Below are positions 1 to 12,639 of a stretch of 64,000 nucleotides of DNA, piece after piece. The notes beneath the pieces were generated by a model that saw nothing but the letters and a program-made list of their open reading frames with translations, was not told the origin of the DNA and made no database searches. How positions within the stretch are numbered: the stretch's first letter is position 1; each line of letters opens with the position of its first letter. Source of the DNA: Tubiluchus corallicola (Eukaryota; Priapulida; Priapulimorpha; Priapulimorphida; Tubiluchidae); contig JAQGDQ010000085.1 in NCBI GenBank assembly GCA_030141605.1, positions 1 through 64,000 of the forward strand. The letters run 5' to 3'. The position numbers were made by a program, and so were the translations under genes.

Positions 1-576
1 AACAAACCCAACCATGAACGTCTGTGAACGCCTGGGAAACAAACCCAACCATGAACGTCTGTGAACGCCTGGGAAACAAACCCAACCATGAACGTCTGTG
101 AACGCCTGGGAAACAAACCCAACCATGAACGTCTGTGAACGCCTGGGAAACAAACCCAACCATGAACGTCTGTGAACGCCTGGGAAACAAACCCAACCAT
201 GAACGTCTGTGAACGCCTGGGAAACAAACCCAACCATGAACGTCTGTGAACGCCTGGGAAACAAACCCAACCATGAACGTCTGTGAACGCCTGGGAAGTA
301 AACCCAACCATGAACGTCTGTGAACGCCTGGGAAACAAACCCAACCATGAACGTCTATGAACGCCTGGGAAACAAACCCAACCATGAACGTCTGTGAACG
401 CCTGGGAAACAAACCCAACCATGAACGTCTCTGAACGCCTGGGAAGTAAACCCAACCATGAACGTCTATGAACGCCTGGGAAACAAACCCAACCATGAAC
501 GTCTATGAACGCCTGGGAAACAAACCCAACCATGAACGTCTGTGAACGCTGGGAAACAAACCCAACCATGAACGTC
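1..576. repeat. 37-bp minisatellite upstream of protease copy 1
   Basis: The 37-bp unit begins AACAAACCCAACCATGAACG and ends CGCCTGGGA. It is repeated head to tail about 15.6 times from the window edge, so the array may extend further left. Copies are nearly identical; variants are GTCTGT/GTCTAT, one GTCTCT, two AAGTAAAC and one unit short by a base near 549. A single diverged unit lies at about 10823-10853, at the equivalent place upstream of the second protease copy, so the array grew from a unit already present before the gene duplication. Confidence 0.97.
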
Positions 577-672
577 CAAATGATTGATTTTATCTGAAAA
601 TTACGTTTTCATGTGTCTAGCTTGAAACGCACCTTCTTAATAGAATAAGAGCAAATTGATTGATTTTTTTAG

Positions 673-694
673 GAGCTACTGATCAAAAATTATA
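673..694 (+). promoter_or_regulatory. Conserved splice-acceptor-like 5' leader of the protease genes
   Basis: A T-rich tract ending in AG lies 22 bases before the ATG and is conserved in copy 2 (acceptor-like AG at 10929-10930). This suggests the translated exon is preceded by a non-coding first exon that lies left of the window for copy 1. No such first exon could be fixed for copy 2. An alternative is that transcription simply starts nearby. Confidence 0.3.
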
Positions 695-3600
695 ATGAAC
701 GCAATTTTTATCTGCGCTATACTTCTTGTCAGCATTCATCTGGTTGAAAACAGAAAACTGAAGATCAAGTATGATGAGAAATTTGATAAAAGAATCGGTA
801 TGTACCCATTTTCTGCAAAACTCTCAACAGAACTGTTCTCTTTTACATAATGACAAAACCACTGCATAAATCATTTGTTGAGGTTCCGCAGTTTATATTA
901 ATTACGTTTCACGTGGCAAGAGGTTTCGTTTTATGTACGACTGTGTGGTGCATTTGTAGGCTCCAACCTGTGTTAAAGTATTACAGCTGCATTAAGTTTG
1001 ATATTTAAATGAAAAATAAGGAAGCCAAATACGCTGAAAAATTAAGTGTTTATTAAATAAAAATATTTAAGCAGCAACGTAGAAAACATGCGTGATAACC
1101 TTTAACGCTGCTGCTTTATAGTTAGGTCTAGCAAATAAAAGACTTGTCACTCACTCGCTCACCTCAAAAAAGACTTCACAAGATAACTTTCACAACTTCG
1201 CTGTTTCTTAGTTCTTCATAAGTAGAATAACAAGATACTTGAGATTGTGTTCATCAACTGCCTCTCACAAGTCCAGGTGTTATTTGCCTTATTAAACAAC
1301 ATCTGTGAGAAATAATTTCTGCCTTCCATAATTACAGTCTGCTGTTCCGTTCAGAGCTTGATGGCAATGGTGCACCAGATCCGGGAATCAGTAGTCGTAT
1401 TGTGAATGGATATGCTGCAGCACCTGGAGAATTCCCATATTACGTATGAATGAAATTCTTCATCATGCTATTGTCAGGGCTTTGTAATAGTGTACTTTTT
1501 TCTTTACCAACCTACATAAATAATATTATTTCGTGTTAACATATGGCATGTAATTTTATTAATTTCTTCAAACCGCGGCAATTATTAATGTTTATTTGCA
1601 AACCTTAGCAAGCCACATTACCATGGAAAAACCTTAACTCTGTTATCACGCTTCTGGAAACCATAGAAATTGTTTAGGATATGTAAATATTTTTAAAAAT
1701 TTTGAATAGAGCTGTCCTTACGAATACTGGGAAGCTAAGTACCTCTCAAACTTTTTCTGCGACTTTGTCCCCAAATTTCATGCAAAACTGCATTGTTTAG
1801 CTTAACGAGCTATTTCCATCGTCTCATTTTGAACTGTCATTTGGGAACGATGGCACTGTGACCATTATTATTGAAATCATATCTTAAGGTTATATAAGCA
1901 GCTGTGCATAAACACAATATTTGATGAGTGCTATTAACACACATTATAATGTTACGATGTTTAAATGACATTTACTTTCACCCCCACGTTGTGATGGTTT
2001 GGTCCTTCATGAAGCCATTGTGTATCAGCAATTCATGGCAACTATAATTAGCTGGTATGGAATGGCTTTGTGGATTCAGTAAGTGAATGGGACAGGTTTT
2101 TAACATAACGGCACATGTTTCACTTATGTCATCCAGCATAAAAAACACGTGAAAGATTCCTGGCAAATCTTCTTTTAATTTAGTTAATTATCCGAGTTAT
2201 CAGCACAATTACAGTAACATTCCGGTTTTACATGATGACATTATCTTACTACCAAAAAGTTAATTGCTGTATTAGGATGACCTAGTTGTTGATGTTTCTC
2301 CTCAGTGCTTTTTTGTTATAGGTTGAGCTGACAGTGAGATGGAGGGGTGATCACTATTTCTTCTGTGGTGGGTCACTCATTGACCGCAATTGGGTTCTTA
2401 CTGCCGCTCACTGTGTAGACGGTTACAGCCAAGTGTACGTGTTTTTTCTATGATAACGATGTTAACTCAAGTTTTTGTTTGCTTGTGTATGAACACTTCT
2501 AAAAATGATCAGGTTTGCTCTTTGTTTATGTGCCTGTTTTTCCTACTTTTGATTGTGGTTTTAATGTTTTTTTGACATTTAAGAAATAGGTAATTCTTGC
2601 TTGTCGTTCTCACTTCTTGTTACTTTTATTTCATTTTCTTTATCCTTTTATTGTTCATTTCTTGCAAGCCTCTTCTTTTTCTGTTTGTTATTTCCTTTTT
2701 ATGGTCACCAACCGATTTGTTTGCTTATGTTATACATAATAAGAAACAAATATTTAGCTCAGAACCAAACAAATGTGGATTTGATGGTAACTGGTTTGCT
2801 GGACAATATAGGTTCAGTAAAGTGTTTGAATGTAGCATTTACTATAAATTATTTTAATTTACAAAAATTTCTGATCAGTGTAAGATTTTGTGATAGAAAA
2901 AAACTAACTTACTTGTACTAGGTTACTTGCTGTTTTTGTACTGCAAGCTGACGTCCATCTGTTTCGCTCACTTTAGGCTAGCATCGATTCTAGTTGTTAG
3001 CTTAATAATTAAATAGCAGAACCAACTGAGTTAAATTATATTAATAATTGTACAGTTGTATAATTATGTTTAAGGAACAAAATCAGTAACAGCTAGGCCA
3101 CTCTTACTTAAACATTTCATGTTCATTCTGGTAGTTATTGAACATTATTGTATCTTATTGTACACGTTTTAACTGTTGTAGCTTACAGGGTGAAATGCCA
3201 GTTAGGCTAACTTAGGGAACTAGAACCTGCTGCAATAATTTGTTAATAAATTTTCAACCACGAGCAGGGCACCACCTTAGACTCACATGGCAAAATAGAT
3301 TTCAGTCGCGCACTTAGTGATATATGAGACAATGAATTCGTGCTTTACTGAAGACAGTAGCATAAACATTTTTATTTATTCTTTCTTAACAAGAAAGAAA
3401 GAAGAGACAAGGAAGGAGGTTTTTATATCATCTTGCTGTTTTATGACGAAATTTCAATGTCAACATTGATTTCAATATTTTTAAAGTTAGGTCGACATAT
3501 CCGTATTTATAACTGGAAATATACTAAGCTAAGAATTCTTGTGATTAATAGTATGAGTATTTGAAAACTGATCCAATCTATTCTATAAATTTCCTTTCTT

Positions 3601-6167
3601 TAACTCTTGAAATTATATGTTCACTGAAGACTAATGTTAATGATTTTTTTCTGCTATTTGTACTTTTATTATTTTATTGCATACTATTATTATTTTATGG
3701 GTTTGAATATGTCCTAGTCCTCAGCGTAATTTTCATCTTTTATCTAGTTTATAGCATTTCACGGCCTGAAATAAACTTAAATCTTATTGTAAGAACACCG
3801 TTTATTTTGACTTGCATCTATCCCAAGCTTAAATTATAGCTCTTTGTTAGGACCTGTAAATGTTGAAGACTTAAAAAAGCCATAACTTGGATTCCATAAC
3901 GCAAGTATTCCTGATGAAATGACCCTATGCCAAAAATAATTTTTCTACATTTTACCATTTAGGAAACTTGGAGTCCATTTTGGTGCAACTACTTTTTCAG
4001 ATGCAACACAGTCCAGGACGGTATGAGAAAAATAAAGAAATAAATATGTGAAATGAGTAATACATGCAGAAATAGCTATTTCACCTGACCAATATATAGA
4101 GTCACCTGTATAACTAATAGAGGCATGGTGACTAACATAGATAACATGTATTGTGTTTTGCTCAAAATCCACTACGTTATTGACAACGACGTGTATCGTG
4201 TAATTTATCTTTATTATACATAATTAATTATAATTTTCAGTTACTTCTGCAAACATAAGTGGATAATTAATTACTATTATTTTGTAGATTTAATCAAGTA
4301 AAATACTAAGTTAACTTATACACTGTTGGGCATGACAAAAATGAAATTTCTGTTACAACTAAAAGCCATTGGGCAATAGTTTTTAAATTATTTTTTTCTA
4401 TTTGGGTTAGCAGTATGAAGTATGTGCTGGTTTGTCCTTTTCTATCAAATCAGGTTTTGACTTTTGTTTCATTGCTTCTTGTCGTTATAAGGTTGATAAA
4501 ATCATTAACTAAATCGAGTGAAATATATTCTGTCTAGGTTGATCAAGTGATTACCCACCCTGGCTTTAGCTGGTATACAGCAGAAAATGACATAGCTCTG
4601 CTAAGACTTAGTTCTCCAGTCGATTTAACTGACTATAGAGTTGGCACAGTTGTACTACCTAACGGAACGGATCTCTATGAGAATATTACTGCTCGTATCG
4701 TCGGATTTGGACGTATATATTACAGTAAGCCACATAAAAATTTGAACATAATAAGAACTAAGGGAAATAGGTAGAACGGGTGATAGATTAATTACCACAA
4801 GAACAATTAAAAGTAAGTCCAATTTTGTTCATAGGAACATTTTTTGCAAAACTTCACAGCATACCAGAACTTATCGACAAACAAAATTGCTACCCTAAGT
4901 ATTTCTGCATAATCACATAAGTCGTTAAAATAACCAAAGATACGTACTCTTTTACTACATTAGGGTAGGATTCTTGAGTACTGCTTATTCAAAGTTTTGC
5001 CTTTACTTCTTGTCAATTTTGTATCCATGAATATTAAAGCAATAAAAAATTAAAATATATTCGGGGAAAAATACTTTTATCCATTTAATTTACCAGTAAG
5101 AGTTGAATTTTAAATTCTGTTACTGGATTTATAAATAAGGCGTAAGGGTTGGCACTAGCTATATATGACTTAAAGTTTACAGGGGCTCAAGCAGTTTTGT
5201 TTTCTATTTTTAGGATCAATTATCTCTGTTACCTTTAGAATGAATTTATCAGGAGCATATTGATAGTAAATTTCTTTTGCTACAAATCTCACTAAAAGCA
5301 AACCATTCATTAATTTTATTATTATTTTTATTAACGTTTATAAGCGGATGCTGCTCAGCATTTTTCAGTTGTTCCTATTTTTCAGTCCTTGAAAATAACT
5401 CACTAGTTTCTCACAATTATCAGCTAATAAATTTTACTAATTTGCTTATAGGTGGACCTTCACCAGATGTTCTTCAGACTGTTGTTTTACCTGTTGTTCC
5501 TAATGACAAATGTGATGATGCAATAAGAGCAGTTTCTGACGATTCGTTCCCTCTCACTGAAGATATGATCTGTATTGGAAATTTGGAATGATGAGAGTGG
5601 GTCATGCAACGTTAGTGGCAGATTTTATTTAATTAAATTACTTTAAGCCTCTTCACTGTGTAATTCTTTTCCATCAACGATTTGAGAAACAGCTTCTAAG
5701 CAGCTTCAAGAATCAAGATGCACTTTTTGGAAAAAACTAAACGTAACTAATTTAGCTTAGTGTTTAACTCACTTTTATTCCATGTTTAAATTTGTATTCT
5801 GCTAAAAGGTTTGTTTTCTGTTTCTTCACAGATCAAAATTTTTAGAAATCATAACCTTTTATCAAACCAAAATATGTTCATTCTAGTATATAAAGACAAA
5901 AAGTAAGTATTAGTTTACACCAAAGTAAACAAGGTATGAAGAGTAACGTATATTGATGGTGTTAAAGTAATTAGAATTGCCTACATTAACAAAATTATAA
6001 GTTGTTGCTTTATTCAGGGAGATTCTGGTGGTCCAGTGGTTGAAGAAGCAACGGGAGAGCTTATTGGTGTCGTTTCCTGGGGATATCAATGTCAGGGAAG
6101 TGGAACTCCAGGCGTAAAAACCCGAGTGACTTCATTCAGACAGTGGATCATTGATCAAATAAAGTGA
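695..6167 (+). CDS. Secreted S1-family serine protease, copy 1, seven exons, with a one-base frameshift in exon 6
   Basis: Exons read as 695-797, 1355-1443, 2322-2434, 3963-4020, 4538-4724, 5452-5610 and 6018-6167, all with GT-AG borders and intron phases 1,0,2,0,1,0. The product would be about 285 residues. It has a signal peptide ([17 protein letters not shown]), a short propeptide, then activation at R49-IVNG. Catalytic residues are His94 in TAAHC, Asp139 in ENDIALL and Ser239 in GDSGGP. Counting back from the Ser, the trypsin specificity position 189 is Gly in GSCNGDSGGP, so trypsin-like Arg/Lys cleavage is unlikely; a chymotrypsin, elastase or brachyurin-like enzyme is more probable. Exon 6 has one base too many (about T5589) compared with copy 2, giving an immediate TGA; either a sequencing error or a true null. 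The likely role, extracellular or gut proteolysis, is inferred from the family. Confidence 0.85.
5452..5610 (+). CDS. Exon 6 of protease copy 1 with frameshift
   Basis: The exon runs from a TTATAG acceptor to a GTTAGT donor and is 159 bases; the matching exon of copy 2 is 158. The reading frame ends at TGA 5589-5591, just after GNLE. Without one T, the frame would continue into the same Asp-Glu-Ser-Gly run found in copy 2 and join exon 7 in phase. Everything else in the exon and its borders is conserved. Confidence 0.8.
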
Positions 6168-6282
6168 TTACAATTATATTGTAACATTTTATGTGAAAAA
6201 AAGGAACTGATATTTCCTATTAAACAATTCCTAACTAGCAAAGAGAAAATTACATAAAGATAATTATAAACTCAAAAATTGT

Positions 6283-6288
6283 AATAAA
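6283..6288 (+). terminator. Polyadenylation signal, protease copy 1
   Basis: AATAAA lies 116 bases after the TGA at 6165-6167. A second AATAAA occurs at 6570-6575. Either could serve; the nearer one is listed. Confidence 0.45.
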
Positions 6289-6579
6289 GAGCGGATGGTA
6301 ATTAATTTTGTAAATTTGATTGATTTTGTTAACTAAAATCATTTTTCGATATTATGGATAGGTCAAGTTTAGCCCAAATACTAATACATTCAGCTAGAAA
6401 TTGAAAGTTGAGAAAAAAGTGTTATGGAACTATGTACTTACATACTGTGTTTTTATTTCATAACTGTATCTATTTTTTAGCACTTGTCTTTTAACTGAAG
6501 TCTTATTCGTGATGAATTACCAAAACAGTGGGAAAACTGCAGCAAATTTTTTGTGTATAATTGTGACTAAATAAAAGTA

Positions 6580-9017
6580 TGGCACTAAATCTTTTAAAAT
6601 ATACTTTACAGCCTCTCATTATTTAGACCACGCCTTCATATATTGCAAAAGCATGCCTTACGTAAAAAGAAAGCTTTAATGATTTATTAATAACAACGAA
6701 AATAATTCTTAATAGGTAGCACGGAAATAATTTTTAATAGCAAAAATCGTTATTTTTAATAAGAAATCTCACATGTGTGTTTTCCTTTTTCGCTGTGAAA
6801 CTTCAGATTAATGGCTTTTCGTTGTTATATCTATTTGTTTTTTACTTTTTTGTTTTACGTAAAACACACGTAGAAAAATATTTTTGTGTCACAATTTGAC
6901 CATTTCATGTAAACAAATACAACGCACACCCATGTAAAAACTTTGTTATAGCAAATTGTTGTTGATGTGTTTTGATGATAATAACTAACTTTTCTCTCAG
7001 TACCACTCACAAACACGATGGTAGAGAGCCAACAATTCTTTGCATTACAATGCCAAATGCTTAACTGTTGCTGTTGATTTTGTTGTTGTTGTTCCTGCTG
7101 CTGTTGCTGTTGTTGTCTTTACGCGCTGTTGTTGTTGCTGTTGTTTACACACTTCACGAGGAGTGCTAGTGCTGTCCGTTCGTTGTGCAGTTGTACCACC
7201 ACACATTTGAATAACGTCAAAATGACCAGATTTGAACTGTAGGAGTGATTTGTGGAACTCCTCTGTTTCTTCAGCTGCATTGTAATTAAACGAATATGGC
7301 TTAACAGCTGCAATAAATAGATAAAATTTTGTACCAAACAAAATAGGCCTACAGTAGGAAAAAACCTATTACAGTTAAATAATAGACATATATTAAGTAA
7401 ATTTGTATTTTAGACTATACTTGAATTTAGTTGGTAGGCCCTCATTTCCGTTAACTTATTGTAAAAACACAATGTAAAACTTGCAGTCCCGTTAAAACGA
7501 TTTAAACAATCGATGCACTGAAAGTTGCACTTCAAAAATGCCCGAGAAATAGTGAGAACTACATTGTGGTGCCATCTTTTAGGAGAATTAGCGGAAATGT
7601 GCAAGAGATGCTTAAATTACAAAATAATTTTGCATAGACGACCGTACTAATTAAATGTTGAAATGTATACGCGAATAGTCTGAATCAGTAGCCTGTTATG
7701 TATTTTTTGCCCACTTATGGTTTATGTTACATAATGCTTCTTCTACAATGATTTTCGCTGATTATTTGGCTGTGTCGTCCAATGATTTTAATTTGCGTTT
7801 TTTCACACCGTTACAGTGTGAGCATTGACTAAACAACTTTTTGCTTTTAACCTTTGACTTTTTTACTAACGGACTTCTGATCAGGATTTACAATAATAAC
7901 CTGTTACCGCCATTTGATAATTCTAGCCCTAGTGATTTGCAAAATATGATCAATTTCGTAAAAAATTCAAAGGCAACATTGTTCGTCAGTAAAACCGGAT
8001 TTAAATAAAATAATCTGACACAAGAAGAGTACAACTCATTTTAATACACACAAAAGAATTCTAAGAGATCTTATACACTGATTTCATTTATTTGTTGTTT
8101 TTGTTTGAACTAACACTTAAGCTATGGTACCTAGAGCTATGGATCTTGCAGGGAAAACAACCCGGACAAAGCTAGTTTAGAAAACTGGAATTGTTTAAAA
8201 CGGTCACAGATAGGAGCGAAAGAGCGACAATTATGGCAAACATCTGGTGATACATGAGTAAACCACAGGCGCAGTACCATATATGGGAAGCCCAGCTTGG
8301 TACAGGTGTCTGAGCAGCAGAACAACGCCACAACGTGGATTAAACTTGACTCAGTTCAATAGTAAATAATTTTAAGTATAGGTGGCAGCACATATTAACA
8401 TTATTCATTCAAGTAATAATTAATGGTGCTTACTGGCCAGTGTGTCTGACAAGTGACAACCATGCTCATGCGTTTGGCTCTGATTTCATTTAGTCTTGTT
8501 TTATTCAACGTATTACGTCTAGCAAAAAACGACCTAAGTTTAATTTAAATCACAATTACCCATATTATTGCCTGAGAATATAATGTTGTCTCAAAATATT
8601 TCCTCACAGCCAATTTGCAATAATCACGGACGGGTGCATGACTGCATTTAATTTTTAATTTACGTTTCGTTTCCTTGGCATCGCAAAGAATATCACAAAA
8701 CTGCAAGAGAACGGGAGAACCCATCCGATAACATAAAACAACACTCGTTACCAATTACACTGGTGTTACCTATAATGCTACTAGTCATTATTAACAATAG
8801 ACAGAGGCACATTTGTGAAAAAGTCACATTTGTGAAAATTTCTAATTACGATAATAATAAATCAGTAATATCTTAGTAATAAATCAACGGACAACTGTTT
8901 ATTCCTGGTGTCCACATAATAATGCACATAAGACAAATCTATGAACCTTGTCTATAAATAATGATGGTTTCAATTTTATTATGAATATTGTCCACACTGT
9001 TGTTCAGCATGAGTTTT
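6580..9017. other. Intergenic stretch with a trinucleotide tract
   Basis: No convincing gene is visible. A GTT/CTG-type tract lies at about 7065-7145. On the - strand a frame ending in that tract and beginning after an acceptor-like TTTATTGCAG (about 7310) is listed separately. The rest is AT-rich sequence with only short random frames. Confidence 0.6.
7045..7308 (-). CDS. Possible isolated exon with polyQ/polyT tract (unrecognised)
   Basis: On the - strand, an acceptor-like TATTTATTGCAG is followed by an open frame reading AVKPYSFNYNAAEETEEF, then a run of glutamines and a Thr/Ala-rich tail coded by the trinucleotide repeat. I do not recognise the protein. The tract alone could keep a frame open by chance, and no neighbouring exon was found, so this is a weak call. 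Confidence 0.15.
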   Translation of the reverse strand, partial: AVKPYSFNYNAAEETEEFHKSLLQFKSGHFDVIQMCGGTTAQRTDSTSTPREVCKQQQQQQRVKTTTATAAGTTTTKSTATVKHLAL

Positions 9018-9095
9018 GTGTGGAGTGGCCGAGTGGTTTAGATTTCGTGCTACAAACACGCAGCCTTGAGTTCGATACTAGAGGCTGCCAACGCC
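9018..9095 (+). repeat. tRNA-like (Ser/Leu-type head) SINE or tRNA pseudogene
   Basis: A box A-like TGGCCGAGTGG and a box B-like GAGTTCGATAC stand at tRNA spacing. Between them CGTG and CACG can pair around a seven-base loop (CTACAAA). The acceptor ends do not pair well and no CCA or TTTT terminator is clear, so a working tRNA is unlikely; a tRNA-derived SINE head is the best reading. The downstream 100 bases could be its body. Confidence 0.4.
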
Positions 9096-10822
9096 AGAGC
9101 GTATACACTACATGTTATCCGTTATTTGTGTGTTTCATCTTTGCCCGTATTGTTGTAGTAAGTGCAAGTATAAGTGTAAATCGCTAAATAGAAACTGTTT
9201 CATCATTGGCCCAAGACTACGTGAAAGTTAGCTTCCTCCCTTCTAACATGATCCAGCAAACATAGTAGACATAGTTCAGCAGAATATGTAACCGCAATAT
9301 TTTGTACAATAAATATGTAAGAACTCATATATTAAGATAATGGTTTATTTGAGCATTAAAAAGAAATCTTGGAACCCCGCTTCGTAATAATTATTGTTGT
9401 GCGCTGCACCTTAATATAGGACCCTGCTGTAAACGAAAACTTTGCACCATTCACCACTTTATTCTCTTGCACCATTCTTTCACCATTGACGTGGTTCATG
9501 GGTTGAAGGAAAGCAGTGCACTGTCAATTTCTATCAAAATTATAACAAATTTTTACAAAAATAGATTGTAATTTTTGTGATATTGTGTATGAAGATAATG
9601 AACATTACGTAAGCTGCACAAGTTTGAACAAGTTTAAATTCGCTCTTACAGATATGAAAAGTCAAAAAATCTACCAGTTAAGCCATAACTTTCACGTGAA
9701 CGACGGCTACAGCCATATATAGATAGTATAAATAAATTTTATGCCCTCCAGACAATTTTTATGCAGAATCCTTTGTTTTTTCAAAGTTTAGTTGATAACG
9801 TTAAAATAAACATGACGATGAATTGTCATTTGCTATAAATATGATCTCATTACGCATTAAGAAAAACTGTGACTAAGCAAGATTGAAATTTGTAGCATTC
9901 ATTTTCTCTAAGCATAAACTATTTAGTGAATTTTACTGTTTAGATTCCTTGTACACCTAGCGTTCCATTGCAATTTTGCATTTAAATTCTTAGTAATTAC
10001 AATTATATTTCAATTATTAAGTTCGCCTATTTGCGTAAACAATGACTGATGTATGATTGCAGCAGTAAACATTGAACAGAGTTGCAAGAAAATTACAGTT
10101 ACAGCCAGGTGAGTAAACACTTAACTTATTCACTATTTACCTGGTTTGTGTATGTTCAATTCTCAAATGGCTGTTACTATTATTTTTTTGGATTGTTGCA
10201 TAATTACCTTTGTAATTGCATACCAAATGCAGTAATAAATTTTACATCTTTTTAGTAGGCGGATATCATATTTTTGTATAAAAGGATGTGAAAATTCAAA
10301 ATTTTGAACAGAGCGTTTTCTCAGTGAAAACCGAAGAATATTCAAGGTAACAGAAGAACGCCCGTCGTAAGGTAAGAGAGAATTCTGTTTTTACAGGCTT
10401 TAATTACTTATAAGTGAAAATGATGATTTATTGGGAAACATTCATAGGCAAATTTAGATTTGACGACGGGCATTGTAGATCAAGCATGCTATCTTTATTC
10501 ATGACATCGTTTTGACGTATGACGAGGTAAGGCATGAGTTAAGTAAGTTAAAAAACTCTTCGCTTTTCTTACGAGTCCCATATGTTGCTTCAGTCTGCAC
10601 TCAAACACAAATTAAGTAACGACATTCTTTTTTAATAATAATTAATCAGCAACTGTTTATATAACCGGCATGAACATCACAATACATCTAAATTTTAAAT
10701 TGGAAAAAACTGTTTTAAGTGGAACTACTGAGTGCAAGAAACTATTTTTTTATAAAAGTCATTTTGCCCCCACTGATCAAAGTGATCACTGATTAAAAAC
10801 AAAAATTATAATAGTGTTTCTA
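9096..10822. other. Intergenic stretch
   Basis: AT-rich, with no coding pattern I trust. A donor-like CCAG/GTGAGT near 10106-10115 could belong to a non-coding first exon of protease copy 2, but there is nothing to compare it with in copy 1. Confidence 0.5.
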
Positions 10823-10853
10823 TGAACGCTTGGGAAACAAACCCAACCATCAG
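10823..10853 (+). repeat. Single unit of the 37-bp minisatellite
   Basis: TATGAACGCTTGGGAAACAA, followed by ACCCAACCAT, matches the unit of the array at 1-576 and sits at the same distance class upstream of the copy 2 start codon. Only one copy is present, which shows the unit is an old promoter-proximal sequence of this gene family. Confidence 0.8.
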
Positions 10854-12639
10854 TCTCCACTGGAACGTTTGATCTGTAACGCACCTTTTCTTATATTAAT
10901 GAAACAAGTTCATTTTAATTGATTTTTTAGGAGTTACTGTTCAGAAATCATAATGAACGCAATTGTTATCTGCGCTGTATTTCTTGTCTGCATTCATCTG
11001 GTTGAAAACGGGAAGCTGACGATCAAATTTGATGAGAAATTTGATAAAAGAATCGGTACGTATAGTTTTTCTGTAAAGCTGTCAACCGGACTGTTCTCTT
11101 CTGCATAAACTGAAAACCCATTGTAGAAACCTCTTTGATGAAGTGTGTATAATAATTACGTTTACATGTGACAAGAGGTTTTCGTTTGATGTATAAGCAT
11201 GTTCGTAATTGTATAAACCTAACAAATGTAGACTTCGTACTTTGTTAGAGCATTACAGTTGCTATATTTCGAAATTTGCATGAAAATTAAAGTTTGAAAG
11301 GAAACTTGTTCAGTAGGAGCAGGTGAGGTAAACCTTTTCAGTGTGATTCTGTTCGGTTACAAATTTTACTGCCTCGATAAACATGCACGCACCTTAACAA
11401 TGAAAACTTCATGAATAAACCGAAATTATTGAAGAACTTTCAAAATTTTCACAAAAATGATTCACAAATTCACGCATACGATAAGCAGGTTTACAGTAAA
11501 TGTTAAACTCAGTTAGCAGCTGCAGTAGCTCTTATTCTCATTTGAACAAGGATAATCACCGTGATTAAATCAGAGACTAACAAGGTGAGAAAAACGAAAT
11601 TTTTAATAAATAAAAATATTTAGGCACCAACATAGAAAACATGAACGATTAAGTATAAAAAAATTCCAGAAAACTGGTAATACTGGATCAGTAAATATCT
11701 GACGCTTTACTGTTAGGATCCACATATAAAAAACCTGTCACGTACATAAAAAAAAGTTCGTAATTCAAGCCAAAGACATTACCCAGTTCTAGTACATTTC
11801 ATAAGCTCGCTATTTTCTAGTTCATTATAAGAAGAAACGTAGGAGTCATGTCATTGATAATTTTTTAGTATTGAACAAGTTTGTACCTTGTACGCCTAAC
11901 ATGCAAAGGTAGGCGTCCCTACTTCTGCGTACAATGGACTACGACAAGTTCCTCTGACAGTTCCTGTTGTTATCCTGAAAGCGTCCAGTTGAATTTCTTC
12001 AAACGGGAATTTCTTCAGACTGTTTAGCTGTGCAATTATCCCATATGCAACATGCATTTTCTAAAATGGGTGGTGTGAAGCTGGTATATAAAGTCCTGAG
12101 AGTTTTCCGGTCTAATTGTTATTTAAAGTTTGCGATCATGTCTTTATATGGCGGGACCATTGTTCATTAGACGAAAACGTAAGTCCCTGATGCTTATGAT
12201 TGTTGACATTACAGATGTGTTCGCCATCGAAGTATAAAGGTGGGTGTAATGGAATTGGTCTTTGAGATAACTAAGAATTCAGTTTTTTGAAGATTAAAAC
12301 TGACCAGCCATTTTTTGGACCATTGTTTAATTTTTTTCCATGTCATTATTCAATTCTAATGCAGATTGAACTGGGTTGTCTACCAGAATAAAAGGAGATG
12401 TAACATCAGCAAAAAGGCGGATATCTTGTTCCTTCTTCATCCTTGAATTTGTTTTTTTCAGAGCTAAATGGTAATGGTGAGCCAGATTCTGGAATCAGTA
12501 GTCGTATTGTAAATGGGCGTACTGCAGCCCCTGGAGAATTCCCATATTACGTAAGAATGCACTTTTTCATCATATTATTCAATAGGCAGTCCTTCCTAAT
12601 AATATACTTTTCTTTCTTTACAAAAAACACAAGTAATAT

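Noticed and set aside
1-576. Regular repeats resembling a CRISPR array (also 17905-18692)
   Set aside because: Units follow each other directly with no unique spacers and there are no cas genes; these are minisatellites.
2390-2921. Phe/Leu-rich open frames in intron 3 of protease copy 1
   Set aside because: T-rich intron sequence keeps the frames open; they overlap a spliced gene and start at the intron's donor side.
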